64,000 nt of DNA from Auricularia sp. M13 (taxonomy: Eukaryota; Basidiomycota; Agaricomycetes; Auriculariales; Auriculariaceae), in contig CM073193.1 in NCBI GenBank assembly GCA_037042915.1, positions 5,146,001-5,210,000 of the forward strand, read 5' to 3'. A program made the position numbers and the translations under genes. Below are positions 23,546 to 33,446 of the stretch, one piece after another. The notes under the pieces were generated by a model. That model was not told the DNA's origin, did not search any database, and was given only the letters and a program-made list of their open reading frames with translations. How positions within the stretch are numbered: position 1 is the first letter of the stretch; each line of letters starts with the position of its first letter.

Positions 23546-25402
23546 ATGCGCGGTTTATTTGTCGTTGTTTGCAGCTCGTCCTGCGCCCTCGCCTCGGTCG
23601 CATCGTACCTGGCGCCAGCGGCACTCGCAGCTATCTCCTTGCTGACCCCTCCTGTACCCGGGAGCACTGGCGCAAACCCGAAATGGATAAACCGGACCTT
23701 CGTTGTGCCACATACGCCCGGCCAGGACGACTCGCCTGCTGTCATCGCAGCTCTCGCGCAGTACAACGCGAACGCGACTATTCTGTTCCAGAGCGGCGCT
23801 ACGTATAACATTTGGACAGTGCGTTTCCGAGCAGCTTCAGGAGACGAATATACTGGTGCTCACCGGTCTTTGGGCAAAAGCCGATCGTGTTCAGCGGCTT
23901 GAAGAATGTCGAAGTCGCCATTGAGGGCAACTTGACGCTCCCAAGTGACATACCCACTGTGCAAGCAATTGTGGCCTCGTCTGTAAGTCTATCTAATTTC
24001 TAATACTATTGCACGATGCCTTGACGTGTTTTAGAGCTTTCCCGGACACTGGTTCAAAATATCGGGTACGCAGGAGACACGTCGGGACTCTGCACACCCC
24101 TGATGCCTTCAGGTACTGGTGTGACGCTGCGCGGCTCGCTCGACCCGCGGGCCGGCTGGATCAACTCGCACGGCCCGGCATGGTGGGACGCCATGAATCA
24201 GGTCAAGTGAGTGCATTTCTCCCTGTTATACTATTCTGCATTCTCATTGAGCTATAACGCAGTCGCCCCCATCTTATCAATTTTGGTGTTACGAACGGCG
24301 TGATTAGGAACATGAAGATCGTGGACTCTATCGCGTGGAACTTCGCCATTTCGTCCAGCTCGAACGTGCATGCCTTCGGCAACTACATAGATGTCCGGCA
24401 GCGTCCCGGCGGTGGGTTCCCATTCAACACGTGCGTTTCAATTCCTTTCATGCGCAATACCTGACTTGGACCGCAAGCGATGGTTTCGGCGCGGGCGGCA
24501 AAAACTTGCTGATTGAGGAAAATGTCATTATGAACGGTGACGACTGCGTCACAGTCGGCTCTGGCGGGATCAACGTGACGTTCCGCAACTCGTACTGCTA
24601 CGGTGGACATGGTCTCAGCATTGTGCGTGCCCGACTTTCTGGCGCAGCTTGTCCGTGACGCGAAGCTCCGCAGGGCTCTCTGGGCAAAGGCGGGTCAGTC
24701 GCGTCTGTCCAGAATGTCTTGTAAGTAGTTTCCTGACTCTGCAATCCGCAGTTCTGACGATGCGTAGACTGGAGAATGTCGTCATGGACAACGAGTTGTA
24801 CGGAGCTCGGTTCAAGAGCTGGACAGGCGGCGCGGGTATCGCGCAGAAGTGCGTTCATTTTCACTTCGCAGTCACACCGCCTCGCTGACGATGAGATGTC
24901 TCAGCATCACATGGCGCAACATCGTCGTGCGGAACGTCCCATTCCCTATCTACGTCACGCAAAACTATTGGGATCAAGGCATCGGTCCGAAGCCCAACTC
25001 GACCAGCACGACCAGCACTCACATTGAGAACTTCACGTTCGAAAATTTCAGTGGTACATTACGCGAGTGCGTCCGATCTGCGCCCGCTTACCTGTCAGCT
25101 GATGATTGTCAGTACTCCATACGTCGAAGGGTCGTGTGTGAGCGACCCCTGCTGGTACGCCGTCGAAGGTGCCACAGGCCACGAGACGATCATCTTCGAC
25201 CTCTACCCGGGAACCGCCACGAATATCCGCGCGAAGAACATCAACATTCGCACTGAGACGGGCGCTGCTCCTCAGGTCATGTGCGACCCTGCGGCGGTGC
25301 GCAAGCTCGACAAGATTTATTCCGTGAGAGTGCTGATGCGCCCGATAGATTACAAGCGACCCAGGCTTCAAGTGCCAGGATGGCGCTTACGTGCCTTCAT
25401 AA
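23546..25402 (+). CDS. GH28 glycoside hydrolase, exo-polygalacturonase-like
   Basis: Eleven exons: 23546-23818, 23881-23982, 24035-24065, 24113-24206, 24263-24430, 24478-24622, 24674-24720, 24768-24848, 24905-25066, 25113-25296, 25349-25402; 446 aa, the usual size for fungal exo-acting pectinases. All GH28 motifs are present across exon junctions: NTD at 222-224, GDD at 243-245, GGHG at 265-268 and RFK at 301-303. These supply the three catalytic aspartates, the histidine and the substrate-binding Arg/Lys. A hydrophobic N-terminus suggests secretion. The C-terminal part (YVEGSCVSDPCWYAV, then DPGFKC) carries the cysteines typical of exo-polygalacturonases. It should release galacturonate units from pectin outside the cell. 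Exo- rather than endo-activity is inferred from sequence resemblance only. Confidence 0.9.
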
Positions 25403-25517
25403 GGCCCGTGACGTGCGTGCTTCTCCGAGCTGCGGATTCTGGTCACATACATCATATTTCGATCGCTACAAAATCATACAGAGAGGTGACACATCATAAA
25501 AGCATAACTCTGCGGAC

Positions 25518-26423
25518 TCAAGACTGGCTGAATTTCTCGAGCAGCTGCACGAGAGCACGTCCGACATGCACAGCAGCTGCATTAATTCTCTCCTTATCCC
25601 ACCCATATATGTGCGTATGGACACGCGTATGGAACTTGTCCGGGTGCCAACGCGTCAACTCCTTACGAATCGCCTTACAACGTTCAGAGTTCGTGCGCAG
25701 GTCGGCTAAGGCAAGAAATTTCTCGATCTTACTGGCCTGAAATTCTTCCTCGTGGTGGCAACCTGGCCTCGCCGACAGTGGCCAGGGAAAGCCGGAAAAC
25801 GTGAATTGTTCTGGGACCTTGCCAGCTGTGATGTTCTGCCAGTCCTCCTCGTATTTCTCTCGAGGTGTAAGTCTCCATCGTCGTTGCCATTCCGCCTGCC
25901 GAGCGCGCTCTGCCTCTGCCCGCTTCTCCTTCTCCGCCTTGCGCAGTCGGTCGGCTTCCCGTTCCTTTGCCTTCTGCGCTTCGTCTGCTTTGCGGCGAGC
26001 ATCATCTTCTCGCCGACGGCGCTCCGCTTCACGCTCACGAGCCTCCTCCGCTGCCTCTCTGCGTTTTCGTTGCTCCTCTCGAACTCGCGCCTCCTCAGCC
26101 TCACGCGCCGCACGCCTTACCTTCTCCGCCTCCTCCTCCGCACGTCTTGCCTTCTCAGCCTCCTCACGCCTGATGCGCTCAGCTTCTGCGCGCGCTTTCC
26201 GGTCCTTTCTCCTGGCTTCTTCACTCTGGCGTAGGAACTCTTCGGCTTCCTGGCGGGTGCGCTCGGCTTCTTCCTCCAACCACGCCGAGTGCGTCAATCG
26301 CCCAATATGCTCATAGAGTCTACGATTCTCCTCGACCAGTCTTTCGAGTTCAGCGGCAAACACCGCTGCAGTGTGACTGCTTTCGTCACCAACGCCAGCA
26401 GTGGTGTGTCTTCCTTGCTCCAT
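25518..26423 (-). CDS. Coiled-coil protein with C-terminal HPDKF (J-like) domain, copy 2
   Basis: Intronless, 301 aa. The start at 26423 is chosen because MEQGRHTTAGVGDES aligns with the start of its neighbour (MERRRAYSPRTAGLGDES); an open frame extends further upstream but does not align. The N-terminal conserved block is LERLVEENRRLYEHIGRLTH. It is followed by about 130 residues of Arg/Glu/Ala coiled coil, and then the C-terminal module FTFSGFPWP, a His-His segment, KIEKFLALADLRTNSERCK, RKELTRWHPDKF and LVQLLEKFS. It sits 246 bp downstream of copy 3 on the same strand, a tandem pair. It is the shortest of the three because its coiled coil is shortest. Role unknown; interactions through the coiled coil are likely. 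Confidence 0.85.
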   Translation of the reverse strand: MEQGRHTTAGVGDESSHTAAVFAAELERLVEENRRLYEHIGRLTHSAWLEEEAERTRQEAEEFLRQSEEARRKDRKARAEAERIRREEAEKARRAEEEAEKVRRAAREAEEARVREEQRKRREAAEEAREREAERRRREDDARRKADEAQKAKEREADRLRKAEKEKRAEAERARQAEWQRRWRLTPREKYEEDWQNITAGKVPEQFTFSGFPWPLSARPGCHHEEEFQASKIEKFLALADLRTNSERCKAIRKELTRWHPDKFHTRVHTHIYGWDKERINAAAVHVGRALVQLLEKFSQS

Positions 26424-26669
26424 GATACCTGGGAATCTCGCTACTTGTGATGGAACACGGGCAAAACAAGACCACATCAACATCTCCTTCTTTTGAGTCA
26501 GCCTTTTAATGTCTCGCTGTGACTCACTCTTCGAGCGGTAGCGCGGCATCTCATTCTTTGTCGAGTGGATTCTACGACCATCCAGAATATTCATTCGTGA
26601 ACTCGACGTACACGGCAATGGTGCATATGAATTATGTGAGGACATTCGAGTCATGTATGTGGACCAACT

Positions 26670-27926
26670 TTAAGACCGACTGAACTTCTCGAGCAGTTTT
26701 GTGAGGGCGCGGCTGATCCAAGCAGTCGCGTCCCTGACCCTCTCCCGATCGGCGGCACAAATCTGCGATAGAACGCGCATACTGAACTTATCAGGATGCC
26801 AGCGCAGCAGCTCCTTGCGAATGGCCTTGCAACGCTCGCTGCTCGTTTGCAGATGGGCGACGAGAAACTTTTCGATCTGGGCGGCGGGAAACTCGGACTC
26901 GTGGTGGCAAGTCGGCTTCGTGAACATCGGCCAGGGGAACGTCGCGAATGAGAACGGCTGGGCGATTGTTCCTGCGGTGAGCCTTTGCCAAGCGGATTCG
27001 TATGCCTGCTGAGCCAGTAGGTTGCGCTGTCGTTCCTCCTCCGCCTTTCGAGCTCGCTCGGCGTCCGCTGCGCGTTTCCTGGCCTCCCGTTCCCGTACCT
27101 CCTTTTCCTCTTGCTCTCTGCGCCGACGCTCTTCCTGTTCGCGTCGAAGTCGCTCCGCGTCTTCCTGCCTGGCGCGCTCTCGAGCCTCGTTTTCCTCTGC
27201 CTCTTTGCGCTTCCTCCTGGCCTCCTTTTCGTATGCGTCCTTCTGGGCTTGCTCGCGTCGAAGGCGCTCGGCCTCCGCTTGCTTTGCGCGCTGGCGATTC
27301 TCGCGTTCCTCTGCCTCCTTGCGCATCCTTTCGGCCCCCTCTCTCTGTGCTTGCTCCCATGCGCGCCGAAGACGCTCATACTCTTCCCGCTGCGCGCGAG
27401 CCTCGGCCTCTTTGCGTTTCCGCTTCTCCTCACGACGACGGGCCTGTTCTGCCTCCTCCGCTCGCCTAGCATCTTCTGCCGCTCGTCTGGCCTGCTCTTG
27501 ACGACGCATTTCCTCCTCGTACCGCTGGCGCTCGGCCTCTGCCTGACGAGCGCGCTCGTGAGCGGCTTTCTCCTCTGCCTTTTTCCGCTTCCTTTGTTCC
27601 TCGCGAAGGCGCTCCTGCTCGGCCTCCTGCCATGCTCGATTCGCCTGCTCCCTGCGATGCTCTTTCTCCCTCTCCGCTTCAGCGTGTGCCTTTTCATCGG
27701 CCCTCCTCGCTTCCTCGAACCTGCGCCGGAACTCCTCCGCTTCACGGCGATCGCGCTCAGCTGCGTCCATCATGAAAGCCGTATGAGCCATCCGACCAAT
27801 ATGCTCGTATAATCTGGAATTCTCCTCCGCCAACCGTTCAAGTTCATCGGCAAACATTGCCGCCACATGACCGCTTTCATCGCCAAGTCCCGCGGTCCGT
27901 GGAGAATAGGCCCTTCGTCGCTCCAT
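26670..27926 (-). CDS. Coiled-coil protein with C-terminal HPDKF (J-like) domain, copy 3
   Basis: Intronless, 418 aa from the ATG at 27926, chosen by alignment with copy 2; the frame is open further upstream. The N-terminus shares LERLAEENSRLYEHIGRM with copy 2. The central coiled coil is about 240 residues of Arg/Glu/Ala heptads, much longer than in copy 2, probably by expansion of short internal repeats. The C-terminal module is FSFATFPWP, then a CHHE segment, AQIEKFLVAHLQTSSERCK, RKELLRWHPDKF and LTKLLEKFS. The HPD tripeptide would allow an Hsp70-type contact if this is a true J domain, but the surrounding helices do not match a canonical DnaJ module. Antisense frames across the coiled coil are compositional shadows. 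Confidence 0.85.
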   Translation of the reverse strand: MERRRAYSPRTAGLGDESGHVAAMFADELERLAEENSRLYEHIGRMAHTAFMMDAAERDRREAEEFRRRFEEARRADEKAHAEAEREKEHRREQANRAWQEAEQERLREEQRKRKKAEEKAAHERARQAEAERQRYEEEMRRQEQARRAAEDARRAEEAEQARRREEKRKRKEAEARAQREEYERLRRAWEQAQREGAERMRKEAEERENRQRAKQAEAERLRREQAQKDAYEKEARRKRKEAEENEARERARQEDAERLRREQEERRRREQEEKEVREREARKRAADAERARKAEEERQRNLLAQQAYESAWQRLTAGTIAQPFSFATFPWPMFTKPTCHHESEFPAAQIEKFLVAHLQTSSERCKAIRKELLRWHPDKFSMRVLSQICAADRERVRDATAWISRALTKLLEKFSRS

Positions 27927-28700
27927 GATGATCGCGGTCGTGTGGATATCGCCGTAACAGAAAGGACAAGACGGAAGATCGGCGAATCGTGCGCTTATTG
28001 CTGCGAGTTGCGGGGAGTCAAGGCTTTGCGCAGCTGGCCCGAAATTCATTCTCCGATGATTCCGGGTTCCCTGCTCGTTCACTGACAGAAAATAGCGCGT
28101 ATGTTTCAAGAGCAGCGTATCCCCTGGGACACTGCGAATCACTCTATAATTACAGCGACAATCCATCATCATCATGCGCTCACAACTGCAAATCCGTCAC
28201 TGGATGGACCTTTCAACGTCGGACTCGGGAATGAAAGAAGCCGGGCGACCTTCGACGGGTTCGATTTTCCTGCTTCATGATTTCTGCTCCGTACGTGTGT
28301 ACGATCATCACATCAGCCGACGCACAGCGCGGCGCGCAGAAGCCGGGCACGGCAGGCTATCCGATGGCCAACACGCCGGCGAGTGTGCAGCACGGTCACC
28401 TAATACCGGTCTGCAGTGAGGTGATATTACTTGTGAGTCGCCGCTCGAGCTCACATATTGCGCTTGGTCACGCGCTTGGTCTCTTTCCTTCGGCGTGCTA
28501 AATAAAACGTTCCAGTAACCTGCATAGTAAACGGATCGGGATCTGGGGAAGTATATGGAGCAAGAATTCTGGAGCGCGTTCCATCAAGTATCAAAGCATG
28601 ATACCGGGATGATCGACAGGTTCTTCCCCATGCGTCACCAAGGACGAGAATGATTTATACGCGACGCAGACGTGTCGCCGTGGCCCCCTTTCCCTCAGCC
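27927..28700. other. Divergent intergenic region
   Basis: This lies between a leftward coiled-coil gene and the rightward DUF6534 gene D, so it should contain both promoters. A weak TTTATA-type element lies about 50 bp before the ATG at 28701. Nothing else recognised. Confidence 0.4.
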
Positions 28701-30302
28701 ATGGAGCACGCGGCGTCGCCGAGCATCGCGCCCACCATGGGCGCATATTTTTTAGGCATTATCATATCTATATTGTAAGCATTCCTGTTGTCCGCGCTGG
28801 TCAACTTGAAGCTCATCCTTTCTGTCACTGGCAGTCTTGTTGGAATTGCGACGCTCCAGACGTGGAACGTGGGTCCTCTCTTCATTTCTACTTCGACCAT
28901 GCTGATAACTACGCGTGCACAGTATTTTACCACATACTTGGATGATTCTCTGAGCCTTAAGACCCTGGTGCGTACCGTTTGCCTGCCGTCGCTTCTATCA
29001 CCCCTCATCCCCCACCCACTTCCAGGTTGGAGTCGTATAGTTTGTTGCTCAGTTGCATGACCTTAATGAAACTGCTGACTGTCACGTATACAGCGGCCTG
29101 GAATTTGTTCAGTCGGTGTTCCTCGTCCACTCAATCTATACCTACGTTATACTTGGCTTCGGGAACTACAAAGTGCTCCAATTGACCGTGTGGAGTCTCG
29201 AAACCTCCATCATACTCACGGGCGTGATAGCGCTCATCGTGCAGGTATGGACCTCAACTGTTGACTTCGTACTGGGCGCCGCACTCACGCTTGTTCTTTC
29301 CCCGCAGAGTTTTTTCTGTGTACGGGTGTACCGCATCACGGAGAATAGATTCCTGGGACTTGTCTGCTGGGCGCTCGCCGCCTCTCGATTTGGCTTCACT
29401 GTGAGTCAACGTTTCCATGCTTGTCTTTGCAGTCGGTTTATAACAAGCGTCGCTGCAGGCTAGCATTGCAGCCCATGCCATGGCCGCAGGAAGCTTTGCA
29501 GTGGTTGCTGACCCGAGTTTCAAGTGGCAGGTGGTCGCCAGCCTCTGTCTCGGCGCGGCATCGGACGTGGCGGTTGCTGCGTGTCTCTGTACTGGTCTTG
29601 CGCGTCGGCGGAGTGGATTCCAGCGGACGGATCGTATTGTTGAAAAAGGGATGGCTTTCGCGATCGGTGAGGCTCCCTGCTGTAGTGCTTGTAGCACCCC
29701 GTCTAACATCTTTAGGCTCGGGTCTCGTTACCAGCGTCGTGGCCATCCTTGAGCTCATCACAGTACGCCGATTTTGAACACGCAGTCTCAACTGTTTCTG
29801 ACGGACGTCTCAGTACATGACACTGGAGAACTGTTTGTCCCTGTCACCCTTTCCGTCTGCTTTACTGATTCTGCGCGCACACAGTCATCTGGATCGCGTT
29901 CTTCACCATCCTGTCGAAAATGTTCAGCAACTCGCTTCTCGTCTCGCTCAACCAGCGCAACGCGATCAGGACGGAGTCGCTCAAATCGGGCCAGTCCATG
30001 GGACGCAACACAAACACTCGCGTGACCTTTGGCACGGTGCGTCAGCATACAGCATGGCATGTCAATGTGCCAGCACGAGGCGCGGCAAGCCATGTCAAGC
30101 AATTGCAAGATCCTTGCTGACGCATCGTAAATTCCAGCAGCCCCGTGCAAACCTCGAGCTCGACTCCGTCAATGTCGATATTGTGCGGAGCACGCACGGC
30201 GACTCATGGCATGGTCATTCGCAAGATACTTCCCGGGGAAAGGCGATGGCTTTCGACCGTACCGATTATACCCCCGACAAGCCAGCGTCCCACATTTTTT
30301 AG
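28701..30302 (+). CDS. DUF6534 seven-transmembrane protein D
   Basis: Eleven exons: 28701-28774, 28835-28868, 28923-28967, 29026-29039, 29094-29244, 29308-29400, 29459-29666, 29716-29762, 29814-29832, 29885-30036, 30138-30302; 333 aa. It keeps the 34/45/14/151/47/19-nt exon series of the family. Its large sixth coding exon is split by an extra intron at 29401-29458, which no other copy here has. Landmarks are GIATLQTWN, SVFLVHSIYTYVI, RRRSGFQRTDRIVEK, and FSNSLLVSLNQR with a long hydrophilic Asp/His/Ser-rich C-terminal tail. With E and F it forms a subgroup (WIAFFTxxSKMxSNSLL) distinct from A-C. Function unknown. Confidence 0.85.
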
Positions 30303-30728
30303 CAGTAAGCCTGTCAACTATTTGTACACCAATCGGCTCGAGTGTGTGTACACTATGTAGGGGTGTGGATGGGGAATATACCTTTGCCTGCTTACGCGCC
30401 GCGCAGGGCACAATAGAAGCACGCACTGGATAAGATAAGGCGGGTCTAAGGCGGGGCCGCCGGTGTGCTTCAACGCCACGGCAGGACGTGATGGACTGTT
30501 GCTCGTAAGGGCCGTGCTTTCCCCGACTCTATTATCGCGTTCTATTCTCGCGTGCCAACCTTCTCACGATCCGCGAAGCCTACAGTGTCGAATGCAGGGG
30601 CGTCTTGTTTACAAAACGCATTATCGCCAGTGGCATGCACGGCTTGCAAGATCGTCGAGGAGATTAGAATGATTTTCCGTCTGTCAGGCGCTGCACTGCC
30701 AGATGCGTACATCGGTCGCAATGGATCT
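30303..30728. other. Intergenic, promoter side of DUF6534 gene E
   Basis: No gene recognised. It separates two head-to-tail DUF6534 genes. Confidence 0.45.
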
Positions 30729-30734
30729 TATAAA
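30729..30734 (+). promoter_or_regulatory. TATA box of DUF6534 gene E
   Basis: TATAAA lies 57 bp before the ATG at 30786. Confidence 0.55.
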
Positions 30735-30785
30735 GGACTTCCACTCCGCGGCCCATAAACGTACGCCTACCCGACCACTTGCTAC

Positions 30786-32166
30786 ATGGCCAGCACTCCT
30801 AGTCCCCCCGACCTCACTTTGACCTATGGAGCAGTGGAAATAGGGACGTTTGTCGCAATCTTGTGAGCATCCTGTGTCGCTGACCTAGTCCTTGTTAACG
30901 ATGCACAGTCTCCTTGGAGTTGGTAGTCTCCAAACTTGGAATGTGCGTATCTTCCCGCCGAGTGAGAGTATCTGTGTTGCTTGCTTACAGTCAGCGCAGT
31001 ACTTTCGCACTTTCCAGGATGACGGCCTTGGCCTCAAAGTATTGGTGTGTGGTAGCGATTCCAAACTCGGTTTTGTGCTGAAAGGGTTTCCCCAGGTCGG
31101 TGGAACATAGTAAGTCCGACGCTAGAACTACAACTGAGAGCAGGTTCTCACTATCAATAGTTTCGCGGAGCTTGTTCACTCGGCCTTGCTCATACACTGC
31201 ATCTACTACTACACCATTACCAGCTTTGGCAACTACGCCGCTCTTCCAAAACCGGTTTGGAGCCTCCTTGCCACCGTTCCGATCGCTGCGGGCATTGCCT
31301 TTGCAGTACAGGTATGTCAGATTCGACCTGGGTTTGGATCCACCGACGCTCAGGTGTTCCAGACTTTTTACGCCCTGCGCGTTCTCAGAGTTACCGAAAG
31401 CATGATCCTCGCCGTTGGATGCTGGCTACTGGCCTTAGCGCGACTCGTTTTCATGATCTGTATCTCCGTGACCGTCGGCACCGCGAGCACATTCGCAGTA
31501 ACTGAAGGAGCGGCATTCAAGTGGCAAATTGTCTCTAGCCTCTCCGTCGGCGCCGCTTCGGACGTGGCAATAGCCTGTTGCATTTGTACCAGTCTTCTCC
31601 GGCGGCGGTCGGGCTTTGTCTCCACCGACAAAATTGTGGAAAAGCTCATCGGATACACGATCGGTCAGTGCACGTCAAGGCACGCTGACGGCGCTAAATT
31701 CATTTGTAAAGGTTCCGGACTGATGACGAGCGTTGTCGCGGTGGGAGAGCTCATCACGGTTCGTGATCATACGGTTACCCACGCAATGAAAACTCAAGTA
31801 ACCGCAGTATTTGACTCTGACACATGATTGTGAGCTCGCATCTAAGCTGCATCCGGCCTTTCTGACCACGGTTTAGTCGTCTGGATCGCATTCTTCACTG
31901 TCATTTCAAAGATGCTCAGCAACTCGCTGCTCGTTTCGCTCAATCAACGCAGTGTATACCGCGCTGAGATCACAAATCTGAAGGGGACTACGCTCCGCTC
32001 GGGCACCCGAATGACATTTGAAAGGGTGAGAATCAGCTTCTCAGCGGTGCACCTTGATGCCACTTACTGACTAGGTTAGGAAATGGCGCATGAGCTTCAA
32101 GCTCGTCCGAGCTTCGGGCCGTACGGCGACTCAGTCAGTTCTCAGCAGATTATGCGCGCTTGCTGA
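30786..32166 (+). CDS. DUF6534 seven-transmembrane protein E
   Basis: Ten exons: 30786-30862, 30909-30942, 31000-31044, 31096-31109, 31161-31311, 31363-31663, 31712-31758, 31808-31829, 31877-32025, 32080-32166; 308 aa. The eighth exon is 22 nt, not the usual 19, adding one residue. Visible landmarks are LGVGSLQTWN, LVHSALLIHCIYYYTI, FKWQIVSSLSVGAASDVAIACCICTSLL, RRRSGFVSTDKIVEKL and LSNSLLVSLNQR. It is most like gene D, which precedes it head to tail by about 480 bp; both probably arose by tandem duplication. Directly downstream and convergent is the third secreted cysteine-rich gene, with stop codons about 190 bp apart. Multi-pass membrane location is well supported; function is not known. 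Confidence 0.85.
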
Positions 32167-32351
32167 CAAACCCGTGACATAGCTGAAGCCACGTGACCTA
32201 ATGCCAAACCCTCCCGAAGTTGTATAGGTTATTGTGATTCGGGCTGGCTGCGAAAGGGAAGCGCGCTATGTAGAAATTCTAGATGAATATTGGGTTTCAT
32301 ATTTCGACGCATTGGCGTTGCCTACAGGACTTGACACAGGAAACAGCACAT

Positions 32352-32759
32352 CTAACACTTGTAATAGCAATGGTAGGAATGCGCCCCTGAGAATGGGTAG
32401 CAGTTCGTGGACGTGGAAACGTGGTTTCCGGTCTGGCCTAAATAGTTGGCTGGGGAGCAATTGTTGTCCGAATACGCGTTGCAGTTGACGCCGTAGACGC
32501 CATTGCCGTTGGTAACGAACCCTCCAAAGCCACCGCTGACTGAGTGGCAGGCATCGTCACAGCTGGGCCTGAAGCGTTGTATCTCTTGGCCGCAAGCGAC
32601 GTCGAAAGTGAGCTTCACGACGGCATCCACGAACGGGACGATGGTGCCGTTGCCTGCAGCAATGGATGGCGTGGCCTTCGCGACTGTGTTGGCGGCGTCC
32701 TTGGTAGCAGCAGCAAAGACGCTGGGGAGGGCAGCGAGGACGAAGAGAGTGAAGCGCAT
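32352..32759 (-). CDS. Small secreted eight-cysteine protein, paralogue 3
   Basis: Single exon, 135 aa, starting at the ATG at 32759 (MRFTLFVLAALPSVFA signal peptide). An open frame extends 17 codons upstream, but the signal peptide start and paralogue alignment decide the start. It is very close to paralogue 1: the linker again has a sequon (NGT) before IVPFVDAVVKLTFDVACG, and the eight-cysteine pattern is identical, including TNGNGVYGVNC and YLGQTGNHVSTST. It ends in CYYKC. The high similarity to the gene at 3634, nearly 29 kb away and on the other strand, implies a recent duplication with relocation and inversion. It lies between DUF6534 genes E and F. Predicted extracellular; activity unknown. 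Confidence 0.85.
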   Translation of the reverse strand: MRFTLFVLAALPSVFAAATKDAANTVAKATPSIAAGNGTIVPFVDAVVKLTFDVACGQEIQRFRPSCDDACHSVSGGFGGFVTNGNGVYGVNCNAYSDNNCSPANYLGQTGNHVSTSTNCYPFSGAHSYHCYYKC

Positions 32760-32823
32760 TTCGAGATTATTCCTGCTGGTGCGGGATGCTGAGACAGGCT
32801 GAGACCACATGTGGCAAGTAGAC

Positions 32824-32830
32824 TTTTATA
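32824..32830 (-). promoter_or_regulatory. TATA box of the third secreted cysteine-rich gene
   Basis: On the minus strand TATAAAA lies about 65 bp before the start at 32759. Confidence 0.6.
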
Positions 32831-33446
32831 CCTAAGGATAGTTCTTAAATTAGTACACAGACTTGTGTACAGGGCCGCCTACGTTCTCCGGGCTCCGGGA
32901 GCCTGTAGCGTGTCCTCTACCGGGATCTTCATATGCAAATCCCGGTTAGTTGAAGTAAGGCCCTGATTCAACTGCACATGACCACGGCTATCACACAGCG
33001 CTATGCAAGATTCATAGAGCGCTCTCGAGGATGCGATGTTATTCCTACCGAATGGGGAAAACTGCGCGTCAACGCAGTGCTTTACACAACTGAAAGTGGG
33101 AGAGGTGCCTATTCAGTACATGCCCAATCCTTCATCTCTAGTTGTACGACGCCTGATGCGCCGGATAACAGCCGGCAGTCTCATCCGTCCGGGCAAGGAA
33201 GACCGTCTCCGATTCGCACGGTGGCTAAAGAGGTCTTCCCACCCTGGATAGGCCTTGACGCGCGTGCCTTCAAGATCTTGAAGCTTTGATGGACAGTAGT
33301 AGATATAGCTGCACAGCTGACATTGGCACCAGGTCCTTATATTTCTTTCAGGCTTGTTTTTCTCCTACGACAGAATTGAATGAAAACAGAACACCATGCA
33401 ATGTTAAAGGATGACAATACATGAGGCAGGTACAAGCTCCAAAGGT
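32831..33446. other. Intergenic, nothing recognised
   Basis: Between the secreted-protein gene promoter and the 3' end of DUF6534 gene F. No supported gene. Confidence 0.45.

Noticed and set aside
26651-27745. Second long frame of 364 codons on the same strand inside copy 3 of the coiled-coil family
   Set aside because: It is a shifted-frame shadow of the coiled-coil repeats; the alignable protein with paralogues is in the other frame.
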